Assembly (NCBI RefSeq): GCF_947488515.1
Contig: NZ_CANKZF010000002.1
Span: 1,028,294-1,092,293, forward strand
Origin: an uncultured Nocardioides sp.
Lineage (GTDB): Bacteria > Actinomycetota > Actinomycetes > Propionibacteriales > Nocardioidaceae
Reading direction: 5' to 3'
DNA length: 64,000 bases
Under the pieces are notes generated by a model. The model was given only the letters and a program-made list of their open reading frames with translations, was not told the origin of the DNA and made no database searches. Shown piece by piece: positions 23,374 through 30,622 of the stretch (position 1 is its first letter; each line of letters begins with the position of its first letter). Position numbers and translations under genes: made by a program.

Positions 23374-24545
23374 GCGGTGCGCCGGCGCAGGACTCGCCCG
23401 AGGGCGGTGCCTGAGCCACCTCCGGGAGCATCGGAAGGTGGCTGGGACACCGCTCGGTCGGGCGCCACCGGCGACACGCGGCCGAGCAGGTCGTCGGCGA
23501 TCAGGCCGACGGCCTCCTCGAGCGACGCGGGCTCGGTGTCGGTGTCGGTGCCGAGCCGTGGCAGGACCGCCCGGGCCGCCGCGAGGAGCTCCTCGTCGGT
23601 CGCGTCGTCGGGGGTGCGGCCGTCGCGGAGCGGCGCCGGCAGCAGGTCGTCGAGGTCGCCCACGACGTCGTACGAGCTGGCGCGGAGGTCGGCGACGATC
23701 GCCGCCGAGCGCTCGTGCACCCAGGCGTGGTGCCGGGCGGGCAGGACGAACGACTCGCGGGCCGCCGAGCCGACGAGCGCCTCGGGGACGAACGTCCCCT
23801 TCACGTGGCGCGTCAGCTCGGGTGACCGCTCGGACCGTGGCAGCCGCTCGTTGATCCGTCGCAGGAGCTCCGCCTCGACCAGGCCGAGGGAGGCGTTGGG
23901 GCGCTCGGCCTCGGTGTCGAGACCGGTCACGTCGACGCCGAGGACCGAGGCGGTGCGCAGCCACAGCTCCTCGCGCGGCGCGCCGGGAGGAGGGACGACG
24001 ACGAGGTGGGCGTGCTCGTCGGGGAGGCCGGCGGACCAGAGCTCGAGGATCGCGGGCACGTCCTGGTAGCGCCAGAACTTCTGGTCGTCCTCGTCGCGAC
24101 GGACCGTGGCGAGGAAGCGGCGGTACGCCTGCCGGGCGCCCATCTTGACCCGCTGCTGCCACGCCGAGGGCAGCACCCGTCCGAGGTCACGGGCCGTGAC
24201 GACCACGTGGACCTCGTCCGCAGCGTCCGCGAGGTCGTCGAGCGCAGCCCTTGCCGCCTCGGCGGGGGAGTCGGCGAAGTGCTCGTTGGTGAGCAGCACG
24301 TCACCCGGCCAGTGCCGCACCTCCTCGACGAGGCGCCGCCAGGCGTCGCGCTCGCGGTCGACGAGCGTCTCGACGACGGCGGTCATGCCCTTGACGACGG
24401 CGGCTGCGGCGAAGTGGTCGCGGCGCACGCCGGGCAGCAGCAGCCCGCGGCCGCGGAGCTCGTCGCGGTGCCGCCACCAGAGGTCCTGCAGGAAGGAGGT
24501 CCCCGACTTCGCCGTGCCGACGTGGAGGAACACGCGGCGAGCCAT
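23349..24545 (-). CDS. Sulfotransferase-like protein with REP-derived C-terminal tail
   Basis: 398 residues. MARRVFLHVGTAKSGTSFLQ holds the PAPS loop (AKSGTS); EVHVVVTARDLGRVLPSAWQ is the second cofactor segment; LWSAGLPDEHAHLVVVPPPG and ASVLGVDVTGLD follow, as in the first sulfotransferase at 7429-8493. The last ~35 residues (from SQPPSDAPGGG on) are Gly/Pro/Ser-rich and are encoded by a 54-bp palindrome (23402-23455) that also occurs twice at 43.3-43.5 kb. The frame then runs into the 3' end of the convergent MaoC gene. The tail is probably a by-product of element insertion. It is divergent from a methyltransferase. Acceptor unknown. Confidence 0.8.
   Translation of the reverse strand: MARRVFLHVGTAKSGTSFLQDLWWRHRDELRGRGLLLPGVRRDHFAAAAVVKGMTAVVETLVDRERDAWRRLVEEVRHWPGDVLLTNEHFADSPAEAARAALDDLADAADEVHVVVTARDLGRVLPSAWQQRVKMGARQAYRRFLATVRRDEDDQKFWRYQDVPAILELWSAGLPDEHAHLVVVPPPGAPREELWLRTASVLGVDVTGLDTEAERPNASLGLVEAELLRRINERLPRSERSPELTRHVKGTFVPEALVGSAARESFVLPARHHAWVHERSAAIVADLRASSYDVVGDLDDLLPAPLRDGRTPDDATDEELLAAARAVLPRLGTDTDTEPASLEEAVGLIADDLLGRVSPVAPDRAVSQPPSDAPGGGSGTALGRVLRRRTAQRGTSAQ
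23402..23455. repeat. REP-like 54-bp palindrome, copy A (inside a coding region)
   Basis: Layout: 8-bp outer arm GGGCGGTG, 4 nt, 8-bp inner arm AGCCACCT, 14-nt loop, inner arm AGGTGGCT, 4 nt, outer arm CACCGCTC. The same 8-4-8-14-8-4-8 plan and nearly the same arms occur at 43333-43386 and 43416-43469. The variable inner pair is C-G here, versus A-T and G-T there. Confidence 0.8.
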
Positions 24546-24569
24546 GCGGGTGACCCTACTGGGTGGCGG

Positions 24570-24575
24570 CAGACT
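24570..24575 (+). promoter_or_regulatory. Candidate -10 of a leaderless promoter
   Basis: CAGACT, 6 nt before the GTG at 24582; no ribosome site. Confidence 0.4.
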
Positions 24576-24581
24576 CGGTCC

Positions 24582-25394
24582 GTGGCCTGGGATCGCACCT
24601 TCTTCTACGACACCTACCCGCGGTTGGAGACGGCGTTCTCGGCGCGCCTCGACGAGAGCCTCGCACCGCGGGACCCGTCGGTGCTGCTGCAGGTGGTGCG
24701 CGAGCTCGACCTGCGCCCCGACAGCCGCGTCGTCGACGTCGGGTGCGGCGAGGGCGCCCACGCCGTCCGGCTCGCGACCCACTTCGGCTTCCGCGTGCTG
24801 GGCATCGACCCGGTGCAGCGCCACCTCGACCTCGCCCGCGCCGCCCGTCGCGACCTCGTGCCCGACATCTCCTCGCGGCTCGCGTTCGAGCGCGGCACGG
24901 CCACGGACCTGCCGGTGGCCGACGCCACGCTCGACCTGGTGTGGTGCCGCGACGTGATGGTCCACGTCGAGCATCCCGACGACGCCTTCGCGGAGTTCGC
25001 CCGCGTGCTGCGACCCGGCGGCCACGTCGTGGCGTTCCAGGCCGTTGCGACCGACCTGCTGGGCGACGAGGAGGCAGACTGGCTCTTCGACGTCATGGGC
25101 GTGGTGCCCGCCTCCGCCGACCCGCGGGTGGTCGACGACGCGATCGCCCGGTCGGGGCTGCAGGTGGTCGACACCATCGACCTGTCCACCGAGTGGGGCG
25201 AGTGGTCGCAGGAGCAGGACGGCAGCGGGGGCCAAGCTCTCCTGCACCTGGCGCGGTTGCTGCGCGAGCCCGAGCGCTACCGGGCCGAGTTCGGGGACGC
25301 GGCGTACGACGTGATGCTGGGCGACTGCCGCTGGCAGGTCTACCGGACGATGGGCAAGCTCGGCGCGCGGATCGACGTGCTGCGCAAGGGTTAA
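24582..25394 (+). CDS. Class I SAM-dependent methyltransferase
   Basis: 270 residues from GTG 24582. SRVVDVGCGEGAHAVRLATH is motif I (about 44-63); FRVLGIDPVQRHLDLARAAR carries the acidic residue of motif II; LDLVWCRDVMVHVEHPDDAF and FARVLRPGGHVVAFQA are the later motifs of the UbiE/small-molecule type. The C-terminal third is helical (ALLHLARLLREPERYRAEFG). The substrate is not evident. It is divergent from a sulfotransferase with only 36 bp between, so both may modify the same surface or secondary metabolite; that is inference. Confidence 0.82.
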   Translation: MAWDRTFFYDTYPRLETAFSARLDESLAPRDPSVLLQVVRELDLRPDSRVVDVGCGEGAHAVRLATHFGFRVLGIDPVQRHLDLARAARRDLVPDISSRLAFERGTATDLPVADATLDLVWCRDVMVHVEHPDDAFAEFARVLRPGGHVVAFQAVATDLLGDEEADWLFDVMGVVPASADPRVVDDAIARSGLQVVDTIDLSTEWGEWSQEQDGSGGQALLHLARLLREPERYRAEFGDAAYDVMLGDCRWQVYRTMGKLGARIDVLRKG

Positions 25395-25417
25395 CCGCTC
25401 GACCCTGCTTGCCGGGT

Positions 25418-25446
25418 TTGACAGGGTGGGGGTTCCGACCGCTCAT
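25418..25446 (+). promoter_or_regulatory. Possible sigma-70-type promoter for the DUF5302 gene
   Basis: TTGACA at 25418-25423, a 17-nt spacer and GCTCAT at 25441-25446; a clear AGGAGG ribosome site and the ATG follow at 25464. The -35 is perfect and the -10 poor. Confidence 0.3.
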
Positions 25447-25463
25447 CGATCCAGGAGGACCTC

Positions 25464-25649
25464 ATGGCCGATCAGGACCCCAACGCCGACATCAAGGCGA
25501 AGATGCGGGAGGCCCTCGATCGCAAGAAGGGCCACGACCACCCGGACGACAGTGCGGGCTCGCGGGAGAAGGCGCACGGCTCCGAGATCAACGACAAGAA
25601 CGTCGCCAAGCCCATGCACCGACGCAAGGCCGGTGGCGGCGGCGTCTGA
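25464..25649 (+). CDS. Small DUF5302 protein
   Basis: 61 residues with a near-perfect AGGAGG ribosome site. It begins ADQDPNADIKAKMREALDRK and ends in a basic Gly-rich tail (MHRRKAGGGGV); it is hydrophilic throughout. The ALDRK helix plus short basic tail resembles the actinobacterial DUF5302 family, of unknown function. The strong ribosome site and high charge suggest an abundant cytoplasmic protein. It is convergent with the MFS transporter. Confidence 0.75.
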   Translation: MADQDPNADIKAKMREALDRKKGHDHPDDSAGSREKAHGSEINDKNVAKPMHRRKAGGGGV

Positions 25650-25667
25650 GGCCGTCCCGCCCGAGTC

Positions 25668-26837
25668 CTAGCGCGCGCCGGCGGGCACCTCGTCCGCCGG
25701 CGCGAACGCCTTCGCCAGCCAGAACAGGGCCACCACCAGCACGAGAGGCACGGCGAAGCCGATCCTCAGCGAGCTGGAGCCGACGGCCCCCGTCATGACG
25801 GCGCCGAGCAGCGCACCGGCGTAGTTGAACTGGTTGAAGCGCGCCACCACGGCGTCGACCCGGGCCCGCCTCGTCGCGGGGTCGGCGTCCCGGCCGGCCA
25901 ACGCCGCGGCGGCCGAGAAGCTCAGTGGCGCCACGACCGCCACCCCGCAGCCCAGCAGCGTGAACCCGAGCACCGCGACCGGCCACGACGGTGCGGCGAC
26001 CACCACGGTCAGCGCGACCAGGGCGATCGCCGCCCCGACCCGCACCAGGCGGACCGCGCCGACCTGCTCGGTCAGGCGGTCGCCGCCGAGACGCACCACG
26101 CCGCTCGCCACGAGGTAGGGGAGCGTGGCCAGGGCGACCAGGTCCTCGGGGGCGTCGAAGACGTCGTCGAGGTAGACCGGTCCCCAGGTCGCCGCGGCGG
26201 TGTCGACGGTGTAGAAGACGACGAGCGCCAGCCCGACCATCACGATCGCCCGCCACGGCACGTCCGTCTCCGTGGTGGTCGCCGGACCGCCGTGGTCGCG
26301 ACGGAGGTACGGCGCCATCGTGGCCGCGAGCGGGAGCGCGGCGACCAGCGCGACCGCCGACCAGGGGACGTCCCCGGTGGCCAGGGTGACGACGGCGCCG
26401 ACGATGCCGCCCATCGTCCACGCGCCGTGGCACGACGGCAGCACGACCCGGCCCCACCGGTGCTCGAGGGCCACCGCCTGCATGTTGCCCGTGGCGTCGA
26501 CGAGCCCGAGCCCCACGCCGTACGCCGCGAGACCGACGACGAAGACCGGTCGCGTGGGAGCGAGGACGGTCACCGCGACCGACACCGCGACCACCAGCAG
26601 CCCGGCGCGGAGGACCACCGCACTGTCGAGGCGCGGGGCGAGCCGCTCGGCGACGAGCGACCCCGCCCCGGCGAGGAGCACCATCATCAGCAGGACGCCC
26701 GAGAGCGCGAGCTCGCCGAGGTCCCAGCGGTCCTGGAACCGGGGGAGCCGCGTGGTCAGGCTGATGAACACCAGGCCCTGCACGGCGAACGCCGCAGCGA
26801 TCGCGCGTCGCGCCCGGCGGAGGTCGGCGGTCGTCAT
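25668..26837 (-). CDS. MFS transporter
   Basis: 389 residues from the ATG at 26837 (MTTADLRRARRAI); an ATG three codons earlier is equally possible. About twelve hydrophobic segments are split by a cytoplasmic loop with PYLRRDHGGPATTTETDVPW. The segment RLPRFQDRWDLGELALSG, the early motif LVAERLAPRLDSAVVLRAG and the late RLGGDRLTEQVGAVRLVRVG are in the positions of MFS loops 2-3 and 8-9. The best match by recall is the YbjJ/fucose-permease-like MFS group; the substrate cannot be assigned. It is divergent from the histidine phosphatase, 49 bp apart. Confidence 0.82.
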   Translation of the reverse strand: MTTADLRRARRAIAAAFAVQGLVFISLTTRLPRFQDRWDLGELALSGVLLMMVLLAGAGSLVAERLAPRLDSAVVLRAGLLVVAVSVAVTVLAPTRPVFVVGLAAYGVGLGLVDATGNMQAVALEHRWGRVVLPSCHGAWTMGGIVGAVVTLATGDVPWSAVALVAALPLAATMAPYLRRDHGGPATTTETDVPWRAIVMVGLALVVFYTVDTAAATWGPVYLDDVFDAPEDLVALATLPYLVASGVVRLGGDRLTEQVGAVRLVRVGAAIALVALTVVVAAPSWPVAVLGFTLLGCGVAVVAPLSFSAAAALAGRDADPATRRARVDAVVARFNQFNYAGALLGAVMTGAVGSSSLRIGFAVPLVLVVALFWLAKAFAPADEVPAGAR

Positions 26838-26873
26838 GCCGAGCATCGTGGCAGCCCCGCCCGCCGCCCGTGG

Positions 26874-26879
26874 CAGACT
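26874..26879 (+). promoter_or_regulatory. Candidate -10 of a leaderless promoter
   Basis: CAGACT, 7 nt before the ATG at 26887; no ribosome site. Confidence 0.4.
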
Positions 26880-26886
26880 CGCGGAC

Positions 26887-27468
26887 ATGACCTCCGGCGG
26901 CGCGAACCCCGATGGCCCCGAGCTCTGGGTGGTCCGGCACGGTGAGACGGAGTGGAGCCGCGACGGTCGGCACACCTCGGTGACCGACCTGCCGCTCACC
27001 GAGGCCGGTGAGGAGGGCGCGAAGGCGCTGGCGTCCCGGCTGGACGAGGTCGAGTTCGACCTCGTCCTGACGAGCCCGCGGCAGCGCGCGCGTCGTACGG
27101 CCGAGCTGGCCGGCTTCCCCGACGCCGCGGTCGACGACGACCTCGTCGAGTGGGCCTACGGCGACTACGAGGGCGTGACCACCGCGGAGATCCGCGAGGA
27201 CGTGCCCGGCTGGACGATCTGGACGCACCCCGTGCCGGGCGGCGAGACCGCCGACGAGGTCTCGGCCCGCCTGGACCGTGTCGTGGCGCGGGCGCGGGAG
27301 CACGACCGCACCCTCGTCTTCGCCCACGGGCACTCGCTGCGCGTGCTGACCGCACGCTGGGTCGAGCAGCCGGCCGACGAGGGCCGGTTCTTCAGGCTCG
27401 ACACCTCGACCGTGTCGGTGCTGGGCTTCGAGCGCGAGCACCCGGCGTTGCTGAAGTGGAACAGCTGA
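26887..27468 (+). CDS. Histidine phosphatase (Rv3214-like acid phosphatase)
   Basis: 193 residues. VVRHGETEWSRDGRHTSVTD holds the phosphorylated His (RHG) and the second Arg/His; SPRQRARRTAELAG, EWAYGDYEGVTTAEIREDVP, HPVPGGETADEV and FAHGHSLRVLTARW supply the remaining active-site residues, including the second catalytic His. The EW.YG.YEG.TT..IRE pattern matches my memory of the mycobacterial Rv3214 acid phosphatase (once annotated gpm2), and the gene sits near the same partners. A general phosphomonoesterase is likely; phosphoglycerate mutase activity is unlikely given the short length. Confidence 0.88.
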   Translation: MTSGGANPDGPELWVVRHGETEWSRDGRHTSVTDLPLTEAGEEGAKALASRLDEVEFDLVLTSPRQRARRTAELAGFPDAAVDDDLVEWAYGDYEGVTTAEIREDVPGWTIWTHPVPGGETADEVSARLDRVVARAREHDRTLVFAHGHSLRVLTARWVEQPADEGRFFRLDTSTVSVLGFEREHPALLKWNS

Positions 27469-27469
27469 C

Positions 27470-28315
27470 GTGCGGATCGATCTCCACACACACTCCTCCG
27501 CCAGCGACGGCACCGACACCCCGGGAGACCTGGTGCGCGAGGCCGCAGGCGCCGGCCTCGACGTGGTCGCGCTGACGGACCACGACGCCATGTCCGGCTG
27601 GGCCGAGGCGCAGGAGGTGGCCGACGAGGTCGGCATCACGCTCGTGCCGGGCCTCGAGATCAGCACGCGCTTCGGCCACCGGGGCGTGCACCTCCTGGGC
27701 TACCTGCCCGACCCGACGGACCCGGCGCTGGTGCTCGAGCTCGACCGGATCCTCGAGGGGCGCACCGCGCGGACGCCGGCCATCGTCTCGGCCCTCCGCG
27801 CGCACGGCGTCGACATCACCGAGGACGACGTACGCCGTGAGTCCGGGGGCTCGGTCGCGGCGGGACGCCCGCACGTGGCCGACGCGCTCGCCCGGCTCGG
27901 CGTGGTCCGGGACCGCACCGAGGCGTTCGCGACGCTGCTGAGCCCGGGGCAGCCGGGCTACGTCAACCGCTACGCGTCCGCGCTCGAGGAGATGATCCCG
28001 ATCATCACCGGTGCCGGCGGCGTGCCCGTGATCGCCCACCCGTGGGGGAGGCGCGGCGGCACCGTGCTCGACGAGTCCGCGCTCGCCATGCTGAAGGACC
28101 TCGGCCTCGCCGGGATCGAGGTCGACCACCAGGACCACCCCCCGGAGCTGCGCGAGCGGCTGCGGGGCATCGCCGCCGACCTCGACCTCGTCGCCACCGG
28201 GAGCAGCGACCACCACGGCCTCGGCAAGGTCGACCACGACCTGGGAGTCAACACGACCGACCCCGAGCAGTACGAGCGGCTGCTCTCGCTGGCCCGCAAC
28301 CCGCTCGGTGGCTGA
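27470..28315 (+). CDS. PHP-domain phosphoesterase (TrpH/YciV-like)
   Basis: 281 residues from GTG 27470, two bases after the previous stop, so co-transcribed. Metal-binding motifs of the PHP family: IDLHTHSSASDGT (HxH), ALTDHDAMSGW (Asp/His), GLEISTRFGHRGVHLLGY (Glu and His), VPVIAHPWGRRG (His) and ATGSSDHHG (DH) near the end. This set matches the YciV/TrpH type (3',5'-nucleoside bisphosphate phosphatase or 5'-3' exoribonuclease in E. coli) rather than DNA polymerase PHP domains. It probably acts in nucleotide or RNA turnover in the cytosol. Confidence 0.85.
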   Translation: MRIDLHTHSSASDGTDTPGDLVREAAGAGLDVVALTDHDAMSGWAEAQEVADEVGITLVPGLEISTRFGHRGVHLLGYLPDPTDPALVLELDRILEGRTARTPAIVSALRAHGVDITEDDVRRESGGSVAAGRPHVADALARLGVVRDRTEAFATLLSPGQPGYVNRYASALEEMIPIITGAGGVPVIAHPWGRRGGTVLDESALAMLKDLGLAGIEVDHQDHPPELRERLRGIAADLDLVATGSSDHHGLGKVDHDLGVNTTDPEQYERLLSLARNPLGG

Positions 28316-28410
28316 GCTGGTGGATGGCCTGCCCGACCGCGTCCTCGTCTACGGCGTGACGGGGAGCGGCAAGTCGACAGCTGCGCTGGCGATCGGCGCC
28401 CGCACTGGTC
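28308..28410 (+). pseudogene. 5' stump of a P-loop kinase/AAA-type NTPase gene
   Basis: The frame opens with GTG inside the last codons of the PHP gene and encodes MAELVDGLPDRVLVYGVTGS followed by GKSTAALAIGARTG: a start, a beta strand and a perfect Walker A loop (GVTGSGKST), as in small actinobacterial adenylate-kinase-like ATPases. After ARTG (about 28410) the similarity stops at once and the frame continues as shadow translation antisense to the GNAT gene. The rest of such a gene (normally ~170-200 residues) is missing. I read it as a truncation, probably a deletion that brought the GNAT/SDR pair next to the PHP gene. Confidence 0.55.
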
Positions 28411-28445
28411 AGGGGACTCCAGCGCACAGCGGTCGACCCACCGGC

Positions 28446-28931
28446 TCAGCCGCGCACCATCCGCCGCTCGAGCCCGACGTCCTCGGGCTTGGTCGCGCCG
28501 TCGAAGGCGAAGCCGTGGCGCTCGTAGAAGCCGATCGCCCGGAGGTTGCCGTCGAGGACCCAGAGATAGGCAGGGGAGTCGCCGATCGCGGCATCGAGGA
28601 GGGCGTGCCCGACCCCGGTGCCGTACGACGACGCCCGCACGTAGAGCGCCATCAGCTCGAGGGGAGGGAGGCCGTCGTCGGGGTCGCGGCCGCCGCCGGT
28701 GCTGGAGAAGCCCAGCAGCCGGCCGTCGGGCGACCACGCGAGCAGGTTGTCGCTCGAGCCGTTGGCGATGATGCCGCTCCAGCTCGCGACCCGCTCGTCG
28801 CGACGCGAGCGCCGGTCGGCGAACACCGACGCGGGCATGAGGTCGGCATACGCCTCCTCCCAGACGTCGAGGTGGAGGTCGGCCAGCTGCTCGGCGTCGC
28901 CGACGAGAGGGGGTGCGATGCGCACCGTCAC
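28446..28931 (-). CDS. GNAT-family N-acetyltransferase
   Basis: 161 residues from a GTG that overlaps the SDR stop (GTGA), so coupled to it. The acetyl-CoA binding region is LMALYVRASSYGTGVGHALL, with the Q/SxGxG-type pyrophosphate loop, followed by LWVLDGNLRAIGFYERHGFA, the typical beta5-alpha4 closing motif. The N-terminus (PPLVGDAEQLADLHLDVWEE) is the usual first helix. The substrate is unknown. Only 36 bp separate its stop from the truncated kinase stump on the other strand. Confidence 0.85.
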   Translation of the reverse strand: MTVRIAPPLVGDAEQLADLHLDVWEEAYADLMPASVFADRRSRRDERVASWSGIIANGSSDNLLAWSPDGRLLGFSSTGGGRDPDDGLPPLELMALYVRASSYGTGVGHALLDAAIGDSPAYLWVLDGNLRAIGFYERHGFAFDGATKPEDVGLERRMVRG

Positions 28932-29680
28932 CGGCGGCCCATGCTCTGCGTGAGCCGGAGGAGGCGGTTCGGGATGGCGGTCGTCAGCACCCGGATCGTC
29001 TTGTACTGCGCACCGGGGACCGAGTAGGCGCGACCCTTCTCGAAGTCCTCGAGCGACGTGCGGACCAGGAAGTCGGCGTCGAGCCACATGAAGCCCTCGC
29101 CACGCTTGACCTGCATCCGCTGGTGGAACTCGGTCTTGGTGAAGCCCGGGCACAGGGCCATCACCTTCACGCCGCGCGACTTGTACTCCAGGTGCGCCCA
29201 CTCGCTGAAGCTGTTGACCCACGCCTTCGACGCCGAGTAGGTGCCGCGGGGGAGGAAGGCCGCGACACTGGAGACGTTGATGATGCCGCCGTGGCCGCGC
29301 TCGGCCATCGCCCCGAGCGCGGCGTGGCTCAGCCGCAGCACCGCGGTGACGAGGACCTCCAGCATCGCGGTCTCGTCGTCGGCGGTGTTGTCGAGGAAGC
29401 GCTTCTTCAGCCCGAAGCCGGCGTTGTTGACCAGCAGGTCCACCGGACGGTCGTGGTCGGCCAGGCGGGCCTCGACCGTGGCGAGCTGCTCACGGTCGGT
29501 GAGGTCGGCGACCAGCACCTCGACCTGGACCTGGTGGGTGCGCCGCAGCTCCTCGGCCACCTCCTCGAGGCGGGCGGAGTCGCGCGCCACGAGGACGAGG
29601 TCGTCGCCGCGGGCGGCGAGCTGCACGGCGTACTCGTGGCCGATGCCGGCGGTCGCGCCGGTGATCAGTGAAGTGCTCAT
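28928..29680 (-). CDS. Short-chain dehydrogenase/reductase
   Basis: 250 residues. Classical SDR features in order: LITGATAGIGHEYAVQLAAR (TGxxxGIG cofactor loop), LLVNNAGFG (NNAG), INVSSVAAFLPRGTYSASKA (Ser, Tyr and Lys of the catalytic set) and LCPGFTKTEFHQRM. The length is standard. An Arg shortly after the second strand (LVARDSARLEEV) suggests NADP preference. The C-terminus is basic. First gene of a two-gene unit with the GNAT; divergent from ParA by 60 bp. The substrate is unknown. Confidence 0.88.
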   Translation of the reverse strand: MSTSLITGATAGIGHEYAVQLAARGDDLVLVARDSARLEEVAEELRRTHQVQVEVLVADLTDREQLATVEARLADHDRPVDLLVNNAGFGLKKRFLDNTADDETAMLEVLVTAVLRLSHAALGAMAERGHGGIINVSSVAAFLPRGTYSASKAWVNSFSEWAHLEYKSRGVKVMALCPGFTKTEFHQRMQVKRGEGFMWLDADFLVRTSLEDFEKGRAYSVPGAQYKTIRVLTTAIPNRLLRLTQSMGRR

Positions 29681-29726
29681 GGCACCAGCATTTCAGGACC
29701 GCCCCACCCTCCGCGAGCCCGTCCGG

Positions 29727-29732
29727 CACAAT
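29727..29732 (+). promoter_or_regulatory. Candidate -10 of a leaderless promoter
   Basis: CACAAT, 8 nt before the ATG at 29741; no ribosome site. Confidence 0.35.
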
Positions 29733-29740
29733 TGCCGGCA

Positions 29741-30592
29741 ATGAGCACCAAGAGCCGGGGAGCGGCCCCCGTCACGCTGGCCGTCGCCAACCAGAAGGGC
29801 GGGGTCGCCAAGACCACGTCCGTCGCCTCGATCGGCGCCGCGCTGGCCGAGCTCGGGCACCGCGTGCTGCTGGTCGACCTCGACCCGCAGGCATGCCTGA
29901 CCTTCTCCCTCGGCATCGACCCCGAGGACCTCGAGACCTCGGTCCACCACGTCCTGACCCAGGGTGTCGACCCGACCGAGGTCATCATCGAGACCGAGGA
30001 GGGTGTCGACGTCCTGCCGGCCACGATCGAGCTGGCCCGCGCCGAGGCCGACCTCCTCACCCGCACCGGGCGCGAGCACGTCATCAAGGGCGCGCTCGAG
30101 CAGCTGGCCGAGGACCTCGAGGACTCCGAGGAGGGAGCCTACGACTGGGTGCTGCTCGACTGCCCGCCCTCGCTCGGCGTGCTGACGGTCGCCGCGCTCA
30201 CGGCCGCCGACGGCGTCCTGATCCCGCTGCAGTGCGAGACGCTGTCGCACCGCGGGGTGGGGCAGCTGCTCGACACCGTCCACGACGTGCGCCGCTTCAC
30301 CAACCGTGGCCTGGAGGTGTGGGGCGTGCTGCCGACGCTCTACGACGGCCGCACCAACCACTCCCGCACGGTGCTGGAGACGATCAGCGAGACCTACGAC
30401 CTCGAGGTCGTCGAGCCGCCGATCCCCAAGACGATCAAGTTCGCCGAGGCGCCGGCCGCCGGCCGGTCGATCCTCGCGACGAGTCGCAGCAGCAAGGGCG
30501 CCAACGCCTACCGCGAGGTCGCCCGGAACCTCGTCGAGCGGGCCTCCCGCCCCAAGAAGAAGGTGGCGAAGAAGCCCGCTCGCGCGAAGTAG
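29741..30592 (+). CDS. ParA/Soj-family ATPase without ParB partner
   Basis: 283 residues. The deviant Walker A VANQKGGVAKTTSVASIGAA, then VLLVDLDPQACLTFSLGIDP (Walker A' Asp) and VLLDCPPSLGVLTVAALTAA (Walker B), define the ParA/MinD group. FAEAPAAGRSILATSRSSKG is the usual ParA C-terminal segment. The tail is strongly basic (RPKKKVAKKPARAK), suited to nonspecific DNA binding. No ParB or parS is present, so this is an orphan, as is Rv3213c, which I recall in the same neighbourhood in M. tuberculosis. Its role in chromosome or protein positioning is inferred. A TTG nine bases upstream is a less likely start. Confidence 0.85.
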   Translation: MSTKSRGAAPVTLAVANQKGGVAKTTSVASIGAALAELGHRVLLVDLDPQACLTFSLGIDPEDLETSVHHVLTQGVDPTEVIIETEEGVDVLPATIELARAEADLLTRTGREHVIKGALEQLAEDLEDSEEGAYDWVLLDCPPSLGVLTVAALTAADGVLIPLQCETLSHRGVGQLLDTVHDVRRFTNRGLEVWGVLPTLYDGRTNHSRTVLETISETYDLEVVEPPIPKTIKFAEAPAAGRSILATSRSSKGANAYREVARNLVERASRPKKKVAKKPARAK

Positions 30593-30622
30593 TGGCCCGG
30601 AGGCCGGGGTCAGCCGGGGAGG

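Noticed and set aside
29741..30592. ParA as part of a plasmid or prophage partition system
   Set aside because: No ParB, parS-like sites, replication or phage genes nearby, and neighbours are conserved chromosomal genes.
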